Shown: in pieces, positions 7,581-16,752 of the stretch
Numbering within the stretch: the stretch's first letter is position 1
Layout of the letters: each line of letters opens with the position of its first letter
From: Chlamydiota bacterium
Lineage (GTDB): Bacteria; Chlamydiota; Chlamydiia; Chlamydiales; Rhabdochlamydiaceae
NCBI GenBank assembly: GCA_013287985.1
Contig: JABDCT010000002.1
Span: forward strand, 62,001-126,000
DNA: 64,000 bases
Reading direction: 5' to 3'
Notes under the pieces: generated by a model
Database searches by the model: none
What the model saw: the letters and a program-made list of their open reading frames with translations, nothing else
Told to the model about the DNA's origin: nothing
Program-made: the position numbers and the translations under genes

Positions 7581-8360
7581 ATGAGAAAACTCTCGATGTT
7601 GCTCTTAGCTCCCATTCTACTTGTAGCAGATGAGTGCTGTATAAGTTCCTATCTAACTGTGGGGGGAAGCTATTCACGGCTGAATCTTAAACCGGAAGGG
7701 GAGCGTTCATTCAATGGCAACCTTTGGGGCGCACAGGCCAAGTATGAGTACCGGCCCATAGATGCATTTTATGGCGCACTGGAATTTAGGTGGCGTGAAG
7801 GCAAAGCAGACAGTCGCCACATCCTGGAGTTTGATACCGCAGAAAAATTGGGCTACACCTGGGGGTGCTGCGACTGGGAGACTACATTCTACACAGGGTT
7901 TGGGTTTAGATTCCTCAGGCAGCACGTGCACGCGTCGAAGAAATCGACTTTTAACGGCTCTTTCTTCCCGCCCTTCCTTTCAAACTCCCATTCAGTCAAG
8001 CTGGACTATTATGAGTTCTACATTCCCGTAGGATTTGCCACAGACTATAGCTTTAATTCCTGCTTTGCACTTGGGATCAATTTTGAATGGATGCCGCAGG
8101 TATTTCCCACCGTCCAGATTCATCCACTGGGAGGAACCTATTGGAGCCTTAAGCGCAAGATAGAGAATTTCCTCGTCGAGATGCCATTTAGCTTCACTCT
8201 AGACGATTGCTGCACCTGGTTTCTCGTCTTGAGTCCCTTTTACGAGCGCTGGCAAGATGGACATTCTACTGCCAAAACTTCGCGCGGAACTCCTCTTGGG
8301 CTACCTGAGAACACCTATAACTACTACGGTGTAGACCTCAACCTGGTCTTTGCGTTTTAA
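7581..8360 (+). CDS. Predicted outer membrane beta-barrel protein
   Basis: A 259-aa exported protein with a signal peptide ending at LLVADE. It has alternating hydrophobic/polar strands (SYLTVGGSYSRLNL, AQAKYEYRP, FYGALEFRWREG) and a C-terminal strand ending in LNLVFAF. The terminal phenylalanine is the usual outer-membrane assembly signal. The CC pair after the signal peptide may form disulfides. The family is not recognised beyond small chlamydial porin-like proteins. AAGGA precedes the ATG. The stop overlaps the convergent recQ gene by 4 bp. Confidence 0.65.
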   Translation: MRKLSMLLLAPILLVADECCISSYLTVGGSYSRLNLKPEGERSFNGNLWGAQAKYEYRPIDAFYGALEFRWREGKADSRHILEFDTAEKLGYTWGCCDWETTFYTGFGFRFLRQHVHASKKSTFNGSFFPPFLSNSHSVKLDYYEFYIPVGFATDYSFNSCFALGINFEWMPQVFPTVQIHPLGGTYWSLKRKIENFLVEMPFSFTLDDCCTWFLVLSPFYERWQDGHSTAKTSRGTPLGLPENTYNYYGVDLNLVFAF

Positions 8361-10390
8361 ATAAAGCCCGGCTTGCCGAGGCGCCACTTGACGGCGGCGA
8401 TGGTGAGAGGGATAAACGGGTTGTCGACTGCTTTCCGCAAGCAGCGCGCCGCTTCTTTGATCGTTGAACCGGAGCCGATATAGTCGTCAAAAAGAATAAT
8501 GGCGCCCGTTGGAACCCTCTCAGGGAGCTGAACCTTCATCTTTTCATGCACATTGTGGTGCCTCTGGTCGTTATTCAAAAGCTCTCCCTGCCGTTTTTCG
8601 GGAATCTCTTTCCATACCAGCAGATCGGAGAGTAGCGGCACCTCAAGGTGCTCAGCGAGCGCCTTGGCGTAGGCGCCTTGCGCTTTCCACGTTTTCGATG
8701 GAAGCGGCGCAATCGCTCCAATCGGCTCCACCCACTGCTGCTTAAGCATCAGGCGTAGAATTTCGGGATCGATCTCTTCCGTTACCATTCTTTCCCGCAT
8801 AAAGCGGAGAAACGGAGGTGTGTGCAATTTGCCATCCAGAAGGCTAATACCCGCCGAAATGCGATTTGTTTTCGCTCCGGCGATAGGAACCGGCCGCGCA
8901 GACAGCCAGTGCAGCGCATCGGTTGCATCTGAAGCATCAACTGGCGCAACCTTTTGGCACACATCACAGCGTCCGCAATCACCAGCCGATAGATCGCCGA
9001 GAGCCCTTCTAAGGAGCGCCATACGACACTCATTTCTCTGCTCAGCATAGGAGATGATCCTATTCAGCTCCTCGGTTTTGACAAGATGCTGGGTCGTGTA
9101 GCGGCTCAAATCAAGTACCAGATCTTCGCGATCGATTTTATAGACTTGTGTTCCCTTTACGCTCTCTTTCTTCAAGAATCCCTGGTCTAGGAGCTCAGCT
9201 AAGACATTTGTCACTCGGGTCGGATGTAAGCCTGTGATCCGTTTGAGTCCCGTCAAATGGGGTGGTTCAGCAGCCGTTCTGACAGCGCTTAAAACAGCTT
9301 GAAAGTCCTCTTCGCTCGGCAGCGCAGAATCGATGAAGTAGTCCTGCACCTTCCTATCGGCCTTATCGTAGAGCAAAATGCCCTCTGCTCTAAGGCCATC
9401 CCTTCCCGAGCGCCCCACCTCTTGATAATAGGCCGTAATCGAGCCTGGGATGTCGAAGTGGATGATGAAGCGCAGATCCTTCTTGTCGATGCCCATGCCA
9501 AGCGCAGTGGTGGCGGCGATGACGCGGTAGGCATTTTTCGCAAAATCCGTCTGGATCTGACGTTTCTCTTCCGACTCGAGACCCGCGTGATAGGCGATGA
9601 TGGAAATGCCCTGCTTTTGGAGATATGCGCTGACGAGCTCGGCATTTTCACGCGTAGAGCAGTAGATAAGGCCGTTTCCCGACAGCTTAGATAATAGCGT
9701 CTGGCACTTGGCTAGCTTCTCGGCTATCCCACTGGCCGGTAGAACAGAGAGGTGGATATTGGGTCGGTCCATCTTCTCCCGCCACACATGCACCGGCTCC
9801 TTGGCCGAAGAGAGCTGACCCGCGATGTCCTTTTCGACGCGCTGATCCGCAGTCGCCGTCAGTCCCAGAATTTTGAGCTCGGGGCGCGCCTTTTTGAGCG
9901 CTTGGCTTAACTGGAGGATGTGGCGGTAGCTCGGCCGAAAGTCATGTCCCCATGTCGAGATGCAGTGCGCCTCGTCGATGACCAATAGCTTAATGGGCAG
10001 TTTCAAGAGAAAATCGAAGCGATCGATATGGTCGAGCTGTTCTGGCGACGTGAAGAGGATCTGTATCTCGCCAGCAAGAACCCTCTGCCGTGCGAGGGCA
10101 TTTTCCTCTTCGGTCTGGTCGCTATTGATGGAGGCAGCGGAAATATTAAATCGGTGGGTCAGCTGGTCGATCTGATCGCGCATCAGGGCCAATAGGGGAG
10201 AGATGACGAGCGTAGTGCCTCCCAGCAGACACGAAGCAAGCTGGTAGAGGAGCGACTTGCCATATCCGGTCGGCTGGATGCAGAGAAGCCGATTCCTATC
10301 TAAAAGCGCCTGAATCGCCTCGAGCTGGCCGGGGCGGAAGTCCTGCATGCCGAACTTCTCTTGCAAAAGAGTATGGAAAGGATCGCTCAT
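8357..10390 (-). CDS. recQ: RecQ-family DNA helicase with C-terminal PRTase-like domain
   Basis: A 677-aa ATP-dependent 3'-5' DNA helicase. Motif I is T41-GYGKS46, motif II is DEAH (139-142) followed by CISTWGHDFRPSY, and VGRSGRDG is motif VI. A C4 zinc site (C...CGRCDVC) follows, as in the RecQ C-terminal region. No HRDC domain is evident. Instead the last ~150 residues look like a phosphoribosyltransferase, with ILFDDYIGSGSTIKEA (632-647) resembling the PRPP-binding loop. Such RecQ-PRTase proteins are known in other bacteria, but their tail has no proven role. Acts in DNA repair. Single gene, convergent with the OMP gene. Confidence 0.92.
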   Translation of the reverse strand: MSDPFHTLLQEKFGMQDFRPGQLEAIQALLDRNRLLCIQPTGYGKSLLYQLASCLLGGTTLVISPLLALMRDQIDQLTHRFNISAASINSDQTEEENALARQRVLAGEIQILFTSPEQLDHIDRFDFLLKLPIKLLVIDEAHCISTWGHDFRPSYRHILQLSQALKKARPELKILGLTATADQRVEKDIAGQLSSAKEPVHVWREKMDRPNIHLSVLPASGIAEKLAKCQTLLSKLSGNGLIYCSTRENAELVSAYLQKQGISIIAYHAGLESEEKRQIQTDFAKNAYRVIAATTALGMGIDKKDLRFIIHFDIPGSITAYYQEVGRSGRDGLRAEGILLYDKADRKVQDYFIDSALPSEEDFQAVLSAVRTAAEPPHLTGLKRITGLHPTRVTNVLAELLDQGFLKKESVKGTQVYKIDREDLVLDLSRYTTQHLVKTEELNRIISYAEQRNECRMALLRRALGDLSAGDCGRCDVCQKVAPVDASDATDALHWLSARPVPIAGAKTNRISAGISLLDGKLHTPPFLRFMRERMVTEEIDPEILRLMLKQQWVEPIGAIAPLPSKTWKAQGAYAKALAEHLEVPLLSDLLVWKEIPEKRQGELLNNDQRHHNVHEKMKVQLPERVPTGAIILFDDYIGSGSTIKEAARCLRKAVDNPFIPLTIAAVKWRLGKPGFI

Positions 10391-10424
10391 GGAGCTATTT
10401 TAGACTATTTAGGGTTTCGATCCA

Positions 10425-11333
10425 CTATTCATTGAGATCTGCAATCCATCCTATAGAGAGAAAATAGTCTAAATGATCCAAAAAATATTGAGGATAGCCA
10501 TCATCGATTGGCACTAGCTTTGTGTTGTCGGAAATTTGCTGTTGAAAGGATTGTTCGAGAAGGGACGATTCACTGCCAATTCGATTGAGTTCTTTTTCGT
10601 TGTCATCGTAGAGAGGCCCGGTGTTTAGCCACTTGTATAAGGCCTTTTCTTTTCCACCCATGGTATTAAAATGCCAGCCCGCATCGAAAATTTTGTGAGG
10701 GTGGTAGTAGTGGTGGAACATCTTCATTCCCCAAGGTGTGTGTTTTTTTACGACCCAATAGGGGGCTGCTTTTGAGCCTCCCCACCAACCAAGAAAGTTT
10801 TCCCGGTTCATCTGATACATGAGAAGACGCATGTAGAGATCGCACACATACTTTTCATCTTTTAACTTCGATTTATGCCAGAGCGGAAGAGAGACTAACT
10901 TTGCCTGATATTGTGCGATCTGAGCGACTGCTTTTGCGCTGGGTATCTCATCCAGGTCTGAAATGATGATGATGTCATTGTCTTGACAGTCGTGCAAACC
11001 CTGCAGAATAGCATTTCTAGAAAATTCCTCGCGCATCCAATGATCTTTTAGTCGCTCACCGCATAGAGCAGGAAAGTCATCAATGACGATATGGATGATT
11101 TTATCTTTGTACTCAGCAAATCGCTGACTATTTTCAGCAAAATACAACGGTTTATTTTTACCTGTAAAAGTAGTAGGGGATTCAACGATGACAAAGTGGT
11201 CAACAGAGTCGTATAACTCCGCGAAGCGGATCTGCAATAAATCCAGTTCGTTAAAAAATGTAAAACAATCGTAGATTTTCGCATGAACGATCCCTTGCCA
11301 GAGTAGGAACGAAAGAAAGAGAGATTTCATCAT
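10425..11333 (-). CDS. Exported GT17-type glycosyltransferase (copy 1)
   Basis: A 302-aa glycosyltransferase family 17 protein, the family of eukaryotic beta-1,4-mannosyl-glycoprotein GlcNAc-transferase III. Shown by IYDCFTFFNELDLLQIR at the N-terminus, VIVESPTTFTG, the metal-binding ISDLDEIP motif and later AGWHFNTMGG. I chose ATG 11333 (MMKSLFLSFLLWQGIVHA): it gives a signal peptide and overlaps the upstream stop as ATGATGA. A longer frame to 11423 exists but lacks support. The signal peptide on a nucleotide-sugar enzyme is odd and suggests action outside the cytoplasm. Paralogue of the gene at 15507. Confidence 0.85.
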   Translation of the reverse strand: MMKSLFLSFLLWQGIVHAKIYDCFTFFNELDLLQIRFAELYDSVDHFVIVESPTTFTGKNKPLYFAENSQRFAEYKDKIIHIVIDDFPALCGERLKDHWMREEFSRNAILQGLHDCQDNDIIIISDLDEIPSAKAVAQIAQYQAKLVSLPLWHKSKLKDEKYVCDLYMRLLMYQMNRENFLGWWGGSKAAPYWVVKKHTPWGMKMFHHYYHPHKIFDAGWHFNTMGGKEKALYKWLNTGPLYDDNEKELNRIGSESSLLEQSFQQQISDNTKLVPIDDGYPQYFLDHLDYFLSIGWIADLNE

Positions 11334-12082
11334 GGTGCCCAACCCGAAGAGAATGTTTTTGTCCGTGGAATAACGACGAGTTGTGCTCCCAAATGCGGTG
11401 ATTTGGGGATTATGTAATAACACACATATCCTGAAAAAATCTGATTCAGAAGGGGTTTAATATAATCATAGGAACAATCACTCTTTCCATAAGTGCGATA
11501 AGGGATATCATTTCTTCCAGGAACTTTTATGCCGTTCACGACAATGATGCAATTGTCCCTATGGGTTTTGCTTATTAATTCTAATTCCTCGAGCAAGGGC
11601 CCCCGTTTTGCAGTTTTTGAATAGGCATCCAGATAAAACAGAAGTCGATCGTTCTTTTTTGAAGGCAAAATATGTCTGAGAATGTCGGGCGAATTTCCAA
11701 AGTGGGCAGTAGCATTTGAGTAGGCTTGAAGATACTTGCATGCTTTATTGAAAACGGTGACTTCGTTATCCATTGTGTTGACTCGATTAAAGAGGAAGGC
11801 CAGAAATGCAGTGGTCTCGCCTGTTCCCGAGCCTGTCTCGATAGCTGCATCCAGATTAAAACTGGTTAAAAGATATCTGAAATAGGGGCACAGCTCCATT
11901 GCGCCTTGAAAGGGTCGATATTCTTCGGCAAGGAAATCCAAGTCCATGTCTTCATATCCAGGAATACATGAGGGATGCATTTTGCCAAGATCTACGGTGC
12001 GCGGCATGGCTTCTTCATCAGAAAAAGCAAACGTTGAACAGCAAAACAGAAGAAGGTAAATTAAGGTTTTTATTTTGCGCAT
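11330..12082 (-). CDS. Exported Rossmann methyltransferase-like protein
   Basis: A 250-aa protein with a signal peptide (MRKIKTLIYLLLFCCSTFAFS) and a methyltransferase-like core: the AIETGSGTGETTAF glycine-rich loop resembles SAM-binding motif I, followed by an acidic strand and a LLFYLDAYSK segment. It resembles methyltransferases found beside glycosyltransferases, but no substrate can be named. The start at 12082 has TGGAG 9 nt upstream; an upstream in-frame extension is not needed. Coupled by ATGA to the GT17 gene and 76 nt downstream of the fusion gene, so the three form one operon. Confidence 0.7.
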   Translation of the reverse strand: MRKIKTLIYLLLFCCSTFAFSDEEAMPRTVDLGKMHPSCIPGYEDMDLDFLAEEYRPFQGAMELCPYFRYLLTSFNLDAAIETGSGTGETTAFLAFLFNRVNTMDNEVTVFNKACKYLQAYSNATAHFGNSPDILRHILPSKKNDRLLFYLDAYSKTAKRGPLLEELELISKTHRDNCIIVVNGIKVPGRNDIPYRTYGKSDCSYDYIKPLLNQIFSGYVCYYIIPKSPHLGAQLVVIPRTKTFSSGWAP

Positions 12083-12158
12083 GCGCTGACTCCAAAATGA
12101 AAAGGTTTTTATGATACCGAACAGGACCAAATTTGAAAAATACATTTTAACTAGATCT

Positions 12159-13832
12159 TTATCTTTCTGGTTGAAGCAATAGATTTTTCAAAAAATTGTC
12201 CAAGACTAAAAGCTGGTGTTCATTATTGATCATGCGTCGGATCGTTTCTGCACATTCTTGTTGGATATGCCGCCTAGCAGAGATGTCGCTGAGGTAGAAT
12301 TGCACTTTCGATTTAAACTCATCGTAATCATCGAAAAAAAAGGCTGTCTTTCCCTCGATGCACCAATTCATCAACCGTTTCCCTTGAGAAAAAGAGCGTT
12401 TTAAAAAGACCGGTTTTCCTTTGGCAAGGCTTTCTATAATCGTATAGCCAAAGCCTTCATATTCCTTGCAATGGAGAGTAGCCCAGCTTTTATCCATTAA
12501 GGAATAAACTTGTTCTTGGGGAAGCGTTTCCGGTGCTCGAATGGGCATGAGCGGAAAATCCTGCATCGCTGCAGCTGTAATCATTTGGAAGATTGCTCTG
12601 CCTTGTACAAAACCGACTGAGTAATGAAGAGACAAAAAGCTATTCATTGCAGGGTCATCGCTTGGTCCATTAAATGACAAGGTGTCAAAATTAATCCAAG
12701 GAATCCAGAAAATGATATGGGGAGCTGTCTCTTCAAAACGATGTCCGGTAAAGGCATCGACAGCAATGAGGTTTTTCACAAAGTGAGCATTAAAAGCAGT
12801 ATCGCTATTTCCAGAGAAATGCACTAATTTCACTGGCTTGCCCAGCGCCTTTAATTGCTTCCATAAATGGAGAAGATCGGCTTCTACTTCTAAGCCGTTG
12901 ATCACAATGACATCAGGGGGATTTCTTAATATTTCTTGATTATTGATGATTTCAATGGGATAGGGATAATCCCTCGGATTTCTTTTAAAGCATTCGTTGA
13001 ATTGAAGTTTAGGGCCTTGCGAAGAGGATTGAGGATTAAACGATTCGTCGGGTGCAACAAGGATATGGCCAAGATGGTTAAAAGCAATGGCCATTGATTG
13101 AAATAGAGTGGGGTGCAGATCCGGAAAAAAGATTCGAAGATTTTCAGTCTGAGTTTTTTGTAAATAGCCTTGTAGGGCAAGAATGACATCTGACTTATCT
13201 TTACGCACCCAAAATGTTGTTCCGCAACCATCTTTAAATACGATCTTTTGATAATTAGAGGGGGTTTGAATCTTATACCATCCATATTCTCTTTTGCCAT
13301 AACTTGTATCATGAGCAACGATAATAGGAACTCTATGGAACAATTCATTCACGAGATCGCCTCGAAGATGAATACGCGGGTTGATGAAAACGACATCAAA
13401 AGAATCGTTAGCTAAAAGTTCGTCGCATAAGTCTTTCAATTCCAACAAATAGGTTGAGTCTAGAAGAGCTGGGTCTTTCTTTTCATCTCGTGCTATGAAA
13501 TCTGCATTTTCTAAATAAACTGAGCCCATTTTTCGGACATGTGTCCAACGATTCGTTTTTGCAAATTCAGGAGCCTGAAGACATATGTCGGATTGATGAG
13601 GAAGTAGAATTTCACAAGAGGTGACCGTGTCGCAATGATCTAAAAAGTATTGCGTGCCATTTCCAAGGCCAAATTCTACAATGGAACGGATATGGATTTT
13701 GTCGAAAAGTTGTCGAAAATGTTTCACGTGGTCAGTAGAAAGATCCCTATCGTAAGACAGGTCTTCATGTGCGAAGGACTTGAGTGGAACAGCACAGATG
13801 AGCAAATAAAAGAATAAAGTTCTAAGCTTCAT
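12159..13832 (-). CDS. Exported methyltransferase + GT-B glycosyltransferase fusion
   Basis: A 557-aa two-part protein with a signal peptide (MKLRTLFFYLLICAVPLKSFA). Residues about 30-230 look like a methyltransferase (SIVEFGLGNGTQYFLDH as SAM loop; SFDVVFINPRIH). The C-terminal part resembles a GT-B glycosyltransferase: the EYEGFGYTIIESLAKGKPVF segment matches the nucleotide-sugar site of GT4-like enzymes. It probably builds and methylates a glycan, in an unexpected compartment given the signal peptide. AAAAGG precedes the ATG. First gene of the minus-strand operon; divergent from the FkbM gene across 149 bp. Confidence 0.7.
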   Translation of the reverse strand: MKLRTLFFYLLICAVPLKSFAHEDLSYDRDLSTDHVKHFRQLFDKIHIRSIVEFGLGNGTQYFLDHCDTVTSCEILLPHQSDICLQAPEFAKTNRWTHVRKMGSVYLENADFIARDEKKDPALLDSTYLLELKDLCDELLANDSFDVVFINPRIHLRGDLVNELFHRVPIIVAHDTSYGKREYGWYKIQTPSNYQKIVFKDGCGTTFWVRKDKSDVILALQGYLQKTQTENLRIFFPDLHPTLFQSMAIAFNHLGHILVAPDESFNPQSSSQGPKLQFNECFKRNPRDYPYPIEIINNQEILRNPPDVIVINGLEVEADLLHLWKQLKALGKPVKLVHFSGNSDTAFNAHFVKNLIAVDAFTGHRFEETAPHIIFWIPWINFDTLSFNGPSDDPAMNSFLSLHYSVGFVQGRAIFQMITAAAMQDFPLMPIRAPETLPQEQVYSLMDKSWATLHCKEYEGFGYTIIESLAKGKPVFLKRSFSQGKRLMNWCIEGKTAFFFDDYDEFKSKVQFYLSDISARRHIQQECAETIRRMINNEHQLLVLDNFLKNLLLQPER

Positions 13833-13981
13833 ACGTTTGCCTTTTTTGTACTAACTTAGCGAAGTTCAAAGATTCGTTAAAGAACAAACACTAAAGATGC
13901 GGAGGGTTTCTGAGGAGTAGGATAAAAAAATTGCTGCATATTGCAAAACATTGCAAACTATACGCAAAAATGGAGTTTTCT

Positions 13982-14725
13982 ATGAAGTGCGTATCAACTA
14001 TTGGGTTATCACTCGTTTTTTTGATTTCTACTGGATTCGCTCAACGAATAAGCTCAGCACATACGGAAGATGTATTGCGATTTGCAGCAGCCTTTTTGCC
14101 GAAAGACCCAGTAATTGTTGAAGCGGGCGGTTATAATGGAGATGATTCTGTTCGGATCGCTCGATTTTGGCCTTTGGGAAAACTATTTTCATTTGAGCCA
14201 GTTCCTGAGCATTTTCATGAGGTCTATAAAAAATCTCGCTCTTGCCCAAATATGACATGTTTCCAGAAAGCTCTTTCAGATCGAAATGGTGTTGCAACAT
14301 TCTATCTTTCCGAACAAAGTGGTAAAGTGGTTGGCTCAAGCTCACTTCTGCCTCCCACAGGGCACCTTACTTGCGATCCTTCTATTTTATTTCCAGCAGT
14401 TTTGGAGGTAGAAACAATTACCTTGGATGACTGGGCAAGACAACAAGGAATCGGCAAGGTTAATTTCCTTTGGCTTGACATGCAAGGGTATGAGCTCAAT
14501 ATGCTGAAAGCAAGTAAACTTGTATTGGATGCAGATGTTATTTATACGGAAGTTGCATTTATTGAGCTTTACGAAGGGCAGTATCTCTATGAAGATATAA
14601 TATCTTGGATGAATGCGAACGGATTTCGATTGGCCGCGACAGACTTCGATGATACCCAGATTCCAACAGAAATAGCAGAAAACAGACCCGGGGCAAATGC
14701 ACTGTTTGTAAAAAATCGATTGTAA
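13982..14725 (+). CDS. Exported FkbM-family methyltransferase
   Basis: A 247-aa FkbM-type SAM methyltransferase. IVEAGGYNGDDSVRIA is motif I, FSFEPVPEHF follows as in FkbM, and VNFLWLDMQGYELNMLK is the typical D-xQG-E block. FkbM enzymes O-methylate sugars or polyketides. I chose ATG 13982 (MKCVSTIGLSLVFLISTGFAQ): GGAG lies 6 nt upstream and the start yields a full signal peptide; earlier ATGs in frame lack this. Again an exported cytoplasmic-type enzyme, divergent from the fusion gene and probably part of the same pathway. Confidence 0.85.
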   Translation: MKCVSTIGLSLVFLISTGFAQRISSAHTEDVLRFAAAFLPKDPVIVEAGGYNGDDSVRIARFWPLGKLFSFEPVPEHFHEVYKKSRSCPNMTCFQKALSDRNGVATFYLSEQSGKVVGSSSLLPPTGHLTCDPSILFPAVLEVETITLDDWARQQGIGKVNFLWLDMQGYELNMLKASKLVLDADVIYTEVAFIELYEGQYLYEDIISWMNANGFRLAATDFDDTQIPTEIAENRPGANALFVKNRL

Positions 14726-15027
14726 GGGTCTGAATGAAGCTAAACAATCAGAACTTATACTGTGTATACAGCAGAACCTTGCAAAATTTTACGAACATGA
14801 ACTGCGTGGACCTTATTTATAAGCCTCCTCGGTATGGAAGCGGACCCAATCACGGGCACCCTCAGGATTTGAAAGACCGTGCTTATACTTCTGCTGGGGT
14901 TATCCTATCCAAGTGAAGTGATTCAGCCACTTCTAATATTAAGTCTGTAGGTAGCCATGATCTGTATTTTATGAATTCAGACTCTTAGCAATGATTGCTC
15001 TTACTAGTTTATTTGCAATTCGCAATT
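14726..15027. other. Gene-free stretch between FkbM and GNAT genes
   Basis: About 300 bases without a convincing gene. An open frame at 14734-14916 has no ribosome site, domain or composition in its favour. A GAAGTG...CACTTC hairpin at 14915-14933 lacks a T-tail and may be a weak terminator for the FkbM gene. The rest may be decayed sequence. Confidence 0.4.
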
Positions 15028-15489
15028 TCATATCTCTTTATTTGAGTGCCTTAGGTTTTTTCTTAGAAATATTTTTGAATGACCAAGCCAGTAATTCTTC
15101 AATTCACCTATCCGTTCATAGCCGTTTTTCAAATAAAATTCTTCCGCTTGAAAGTCCCAAGTATCCACTAAAGAAAAAACGCATCCATTTTTAATGGCTT
15201 CTCGTTCTACTGCATCTAGCAATTTTGTGCCGTATCCTTGTTTTTGGAGAATTTCTTCAACCCACAATACGTCGATATAGACTGATTCCGTACCTAAAAA
15301 TGCTTGTATCCCGCCGAAAACTTTTCCCGAATCATTTTTCAAAAAAATGGAAAATGCTCTGTCTCGCTCACCTACTATATTCTCATTGGATGCAATGATA
15401 CCTTCTCTTACAACGTCATTATCAGCATCACTAGGCGTATAATCAACGACTACTTTGTACATATTTCCTTTGCTTTGAATATCCACCAT
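15028..15489 (-). CDS. GNAT-family N-acetyltransferase
   Basis: A 153-aa GNAT acetyltransferase. The acetyl-CoA loop is seen in EEILQKQGYGTKLLDAVE (Q/R-x-x-G-x-G/A pattern), preceded by the VYIDVLWV strand and followed by FYLKNGYERIG, the usual C-terminal beta-bulge. Substrate unknown; it could modify a sugar, an amine or a protein. It lies between the FkbM and second GT17 genes, 17 bp downstream of the latter on the same strand, so it may belong to the glycan cluster. The ribosome site is weak. Confidence 0.8.
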   Translation of the reverse strand: MVDIQSKGNMYKVVVDYTPSDADNDVVREGIIASNENIVGERDRAFSIFLKNDSGKVFGGIQAFLGTESVYIDVLWVEEILQKQGYGTKLLDAVEREAIKNGCVFSLVDTWDFQAEEFYLKNGYERIGELKNYWLGHSKIFLRKNLRHSNKEI

Positions 15490-15506
15490 ATTTCAATTGC
15501 GTAAAT

Positions 15507-16445
15507 TTAATAAATCCATCCAATTGAATAATAATAACTCCTGTGATTTATAATGTATTCTGGATAAGAATGATCGATAGGGACTACTTCTACTCCAAAA
15601 ACAGCTTCTGTCCATTTTTTAAAAAGCTCGGGATCCCGGCCAATTTCTATAGGGTTTGGCCACGCCTCTTCGGGGATATGTTGATTGAGAGCTGCGATTT
15701 CAGGACTAATCTGTTTCATTATGACTGGATTAATAAACGATTCGTTATCATAGAAATAAGCAGCTCTAAGTTTTTCCAACAGCTTTGCAAAGCCACCTAA
15801 TGAATGAAAATGCCAACCAGCATTTTCTATTTTAAGCAGATTTTTATTCTTTAAGTTTAAAATCTTAATTTCCCATGGAGAGAGTTTTTTAACTTTTGAA
15901 TATAAAGCTGCCTTACTTCCACCTTCCCATTTAAAACGAGACATCCTATTTAGATAAAATAATAAAAGCTTCATGCTCAGCACAAAAACATGTTCATCAT
16001 TAAATCTGGATATTTGATATCTCCTTTTAATTTCATCAATCGAATCCTTCCTGGGAATCTCATCTAAATCTGAAATGAGGATAATATCATTTTTTTTACA
16101 TTGACCAAGTCCTCTTAGTATAGCATTACGTTGAAACTCTTCTCTTACCCACCTATCTTTCGCTAGGTTTTCAGAGGGAGGTGGAAAATCATCTACAACC
16201 ACATGGATAATCTTGGACTTATATTTTTCAAAAAGCTCTATATTTTCCTTGAAATAAAGAGGTTTTGGTTCTCCACAAAATGTCTTCGTTGCTTCAACTA
16301 AAACGAAATAATCTACACTTTCATAGAGCTCTTCTAAACGTACGGTCAATAGTTCTGTTTCATTAAAAAAAGTGAAGCAGTCATAAACTTCTCCTTTTAG
16401 AAAAGTTTGAAACAATAAAAATACAGCAAATAGACATTTTCTCAT
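15507..16445 (-). CDS. Exported GT17-type glycosyltransferase (copy 2)
   Basis: A 312-aa paralogue of the GT17 protein at 10425-11333. Shared blocks include EVYDCFTFFNETELLTVRLE, VLVEATKTFCG, KDRWVREEFQRNAIL, ILISDLDEIP (metal site) and AGWHFHSLGG. It also has a signal peptide (MRKCLFAVFLLFQTFLKG). The DNA is clearly AT-richer than the core genes, and the two copies have diverged, so the duplication is old or they were acquired separately. GGAG is 9 nt before the ATG. Likely co-transcribed with the GNAT gene. Confidence 0.85.
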   Translation of the reverse strand: MRKCLFAVFLLFQTFLKGEVYDCFTFFNETELLTVRLEELYESVDYFVLVEATKTFCGEPKPLYFKENIELFEKYKSKIIHVVVDDFPPPSENLAKDRWVREEFQRNAILRGLGQCKKNDIILISDLDEIPRKDSIDEIKRRYQISRFNDEHVFVLSMKLLLFYLNRMSRFKWEGGSKAALYSKVKKLSPWEIKILNLKNKNLLKIENAGWHFHSLGGFAKLLEKLRAAYFYDNESFINPVIMKQISPEIAALNQHIPEEAWPNPIEIGRDPELFKKWTEAVFGVEVVPIDHSYPEYIINHRSYYYSIGWIY

Positions 16446-16752
16446 TTAGTGGGCTCCATACTTCCGAGGAAATCTGTGTCCTAAACCCTTATGGCCAAGA
16501 TTTAAGGCACAAATCAGTTTTTAAAAGATAAAAGTATGATTTCCCCCTTTTTTCTTACAACATTTTTCTTAACAGAAAGATAATTCTATTGCTTTACAGC
16601 TAGTGTGAGCTGTGTAATGGAATAAATTCGCTCAAGATTGTGAACCACCTTCTACCAAGGCCATTACATGGCGTTTATTGAAGAAGAAGTCCCGATCGAA
16701 TTTTGGCATCAGAAAAATGACCCACACTATTTTAGTATGGGTCAAGGCATAC
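16446..16752. other. AT-rich gene-free stretch
   Basis: About 300 bases without a supported gene, upstream of the GT17 gene and downstream of the MFS remnant. It holds a terminator-like hairpin at 16718-16744 and 8-bp inverted arms TGTAATGG/CCATTACA (16613-16620, 16661-16668). It probably carries the promoter of the GT17 gene and deletion debris. Confidence 0.4.
16718..16744 (-). terminator. Hairpin downstream of the MFS remnant
   Basis: TGACCCACACT and AGTATGGGTCA form a nearly perfect 11-bp stem around a short T-rich loop. On the minus strand it is followed by TTTTTCT, as expected for an intrinsic terminator. It would end the GNAT-ABC transcript. Confidence 0.65.

Noticed and set aside
11334-11423. 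Longer N-terminus of the first GT17 protein
   Set aside because: The extension lies inside the upstream methyltransferase-like gene, hides the signal peptide, and the ATGA-coupled start is better.
14734-14916. 60-codon frame downstream of the FkbM gene
   Set aside because: No ribosome site, no recognisable composition or domain; treated as non-coding.
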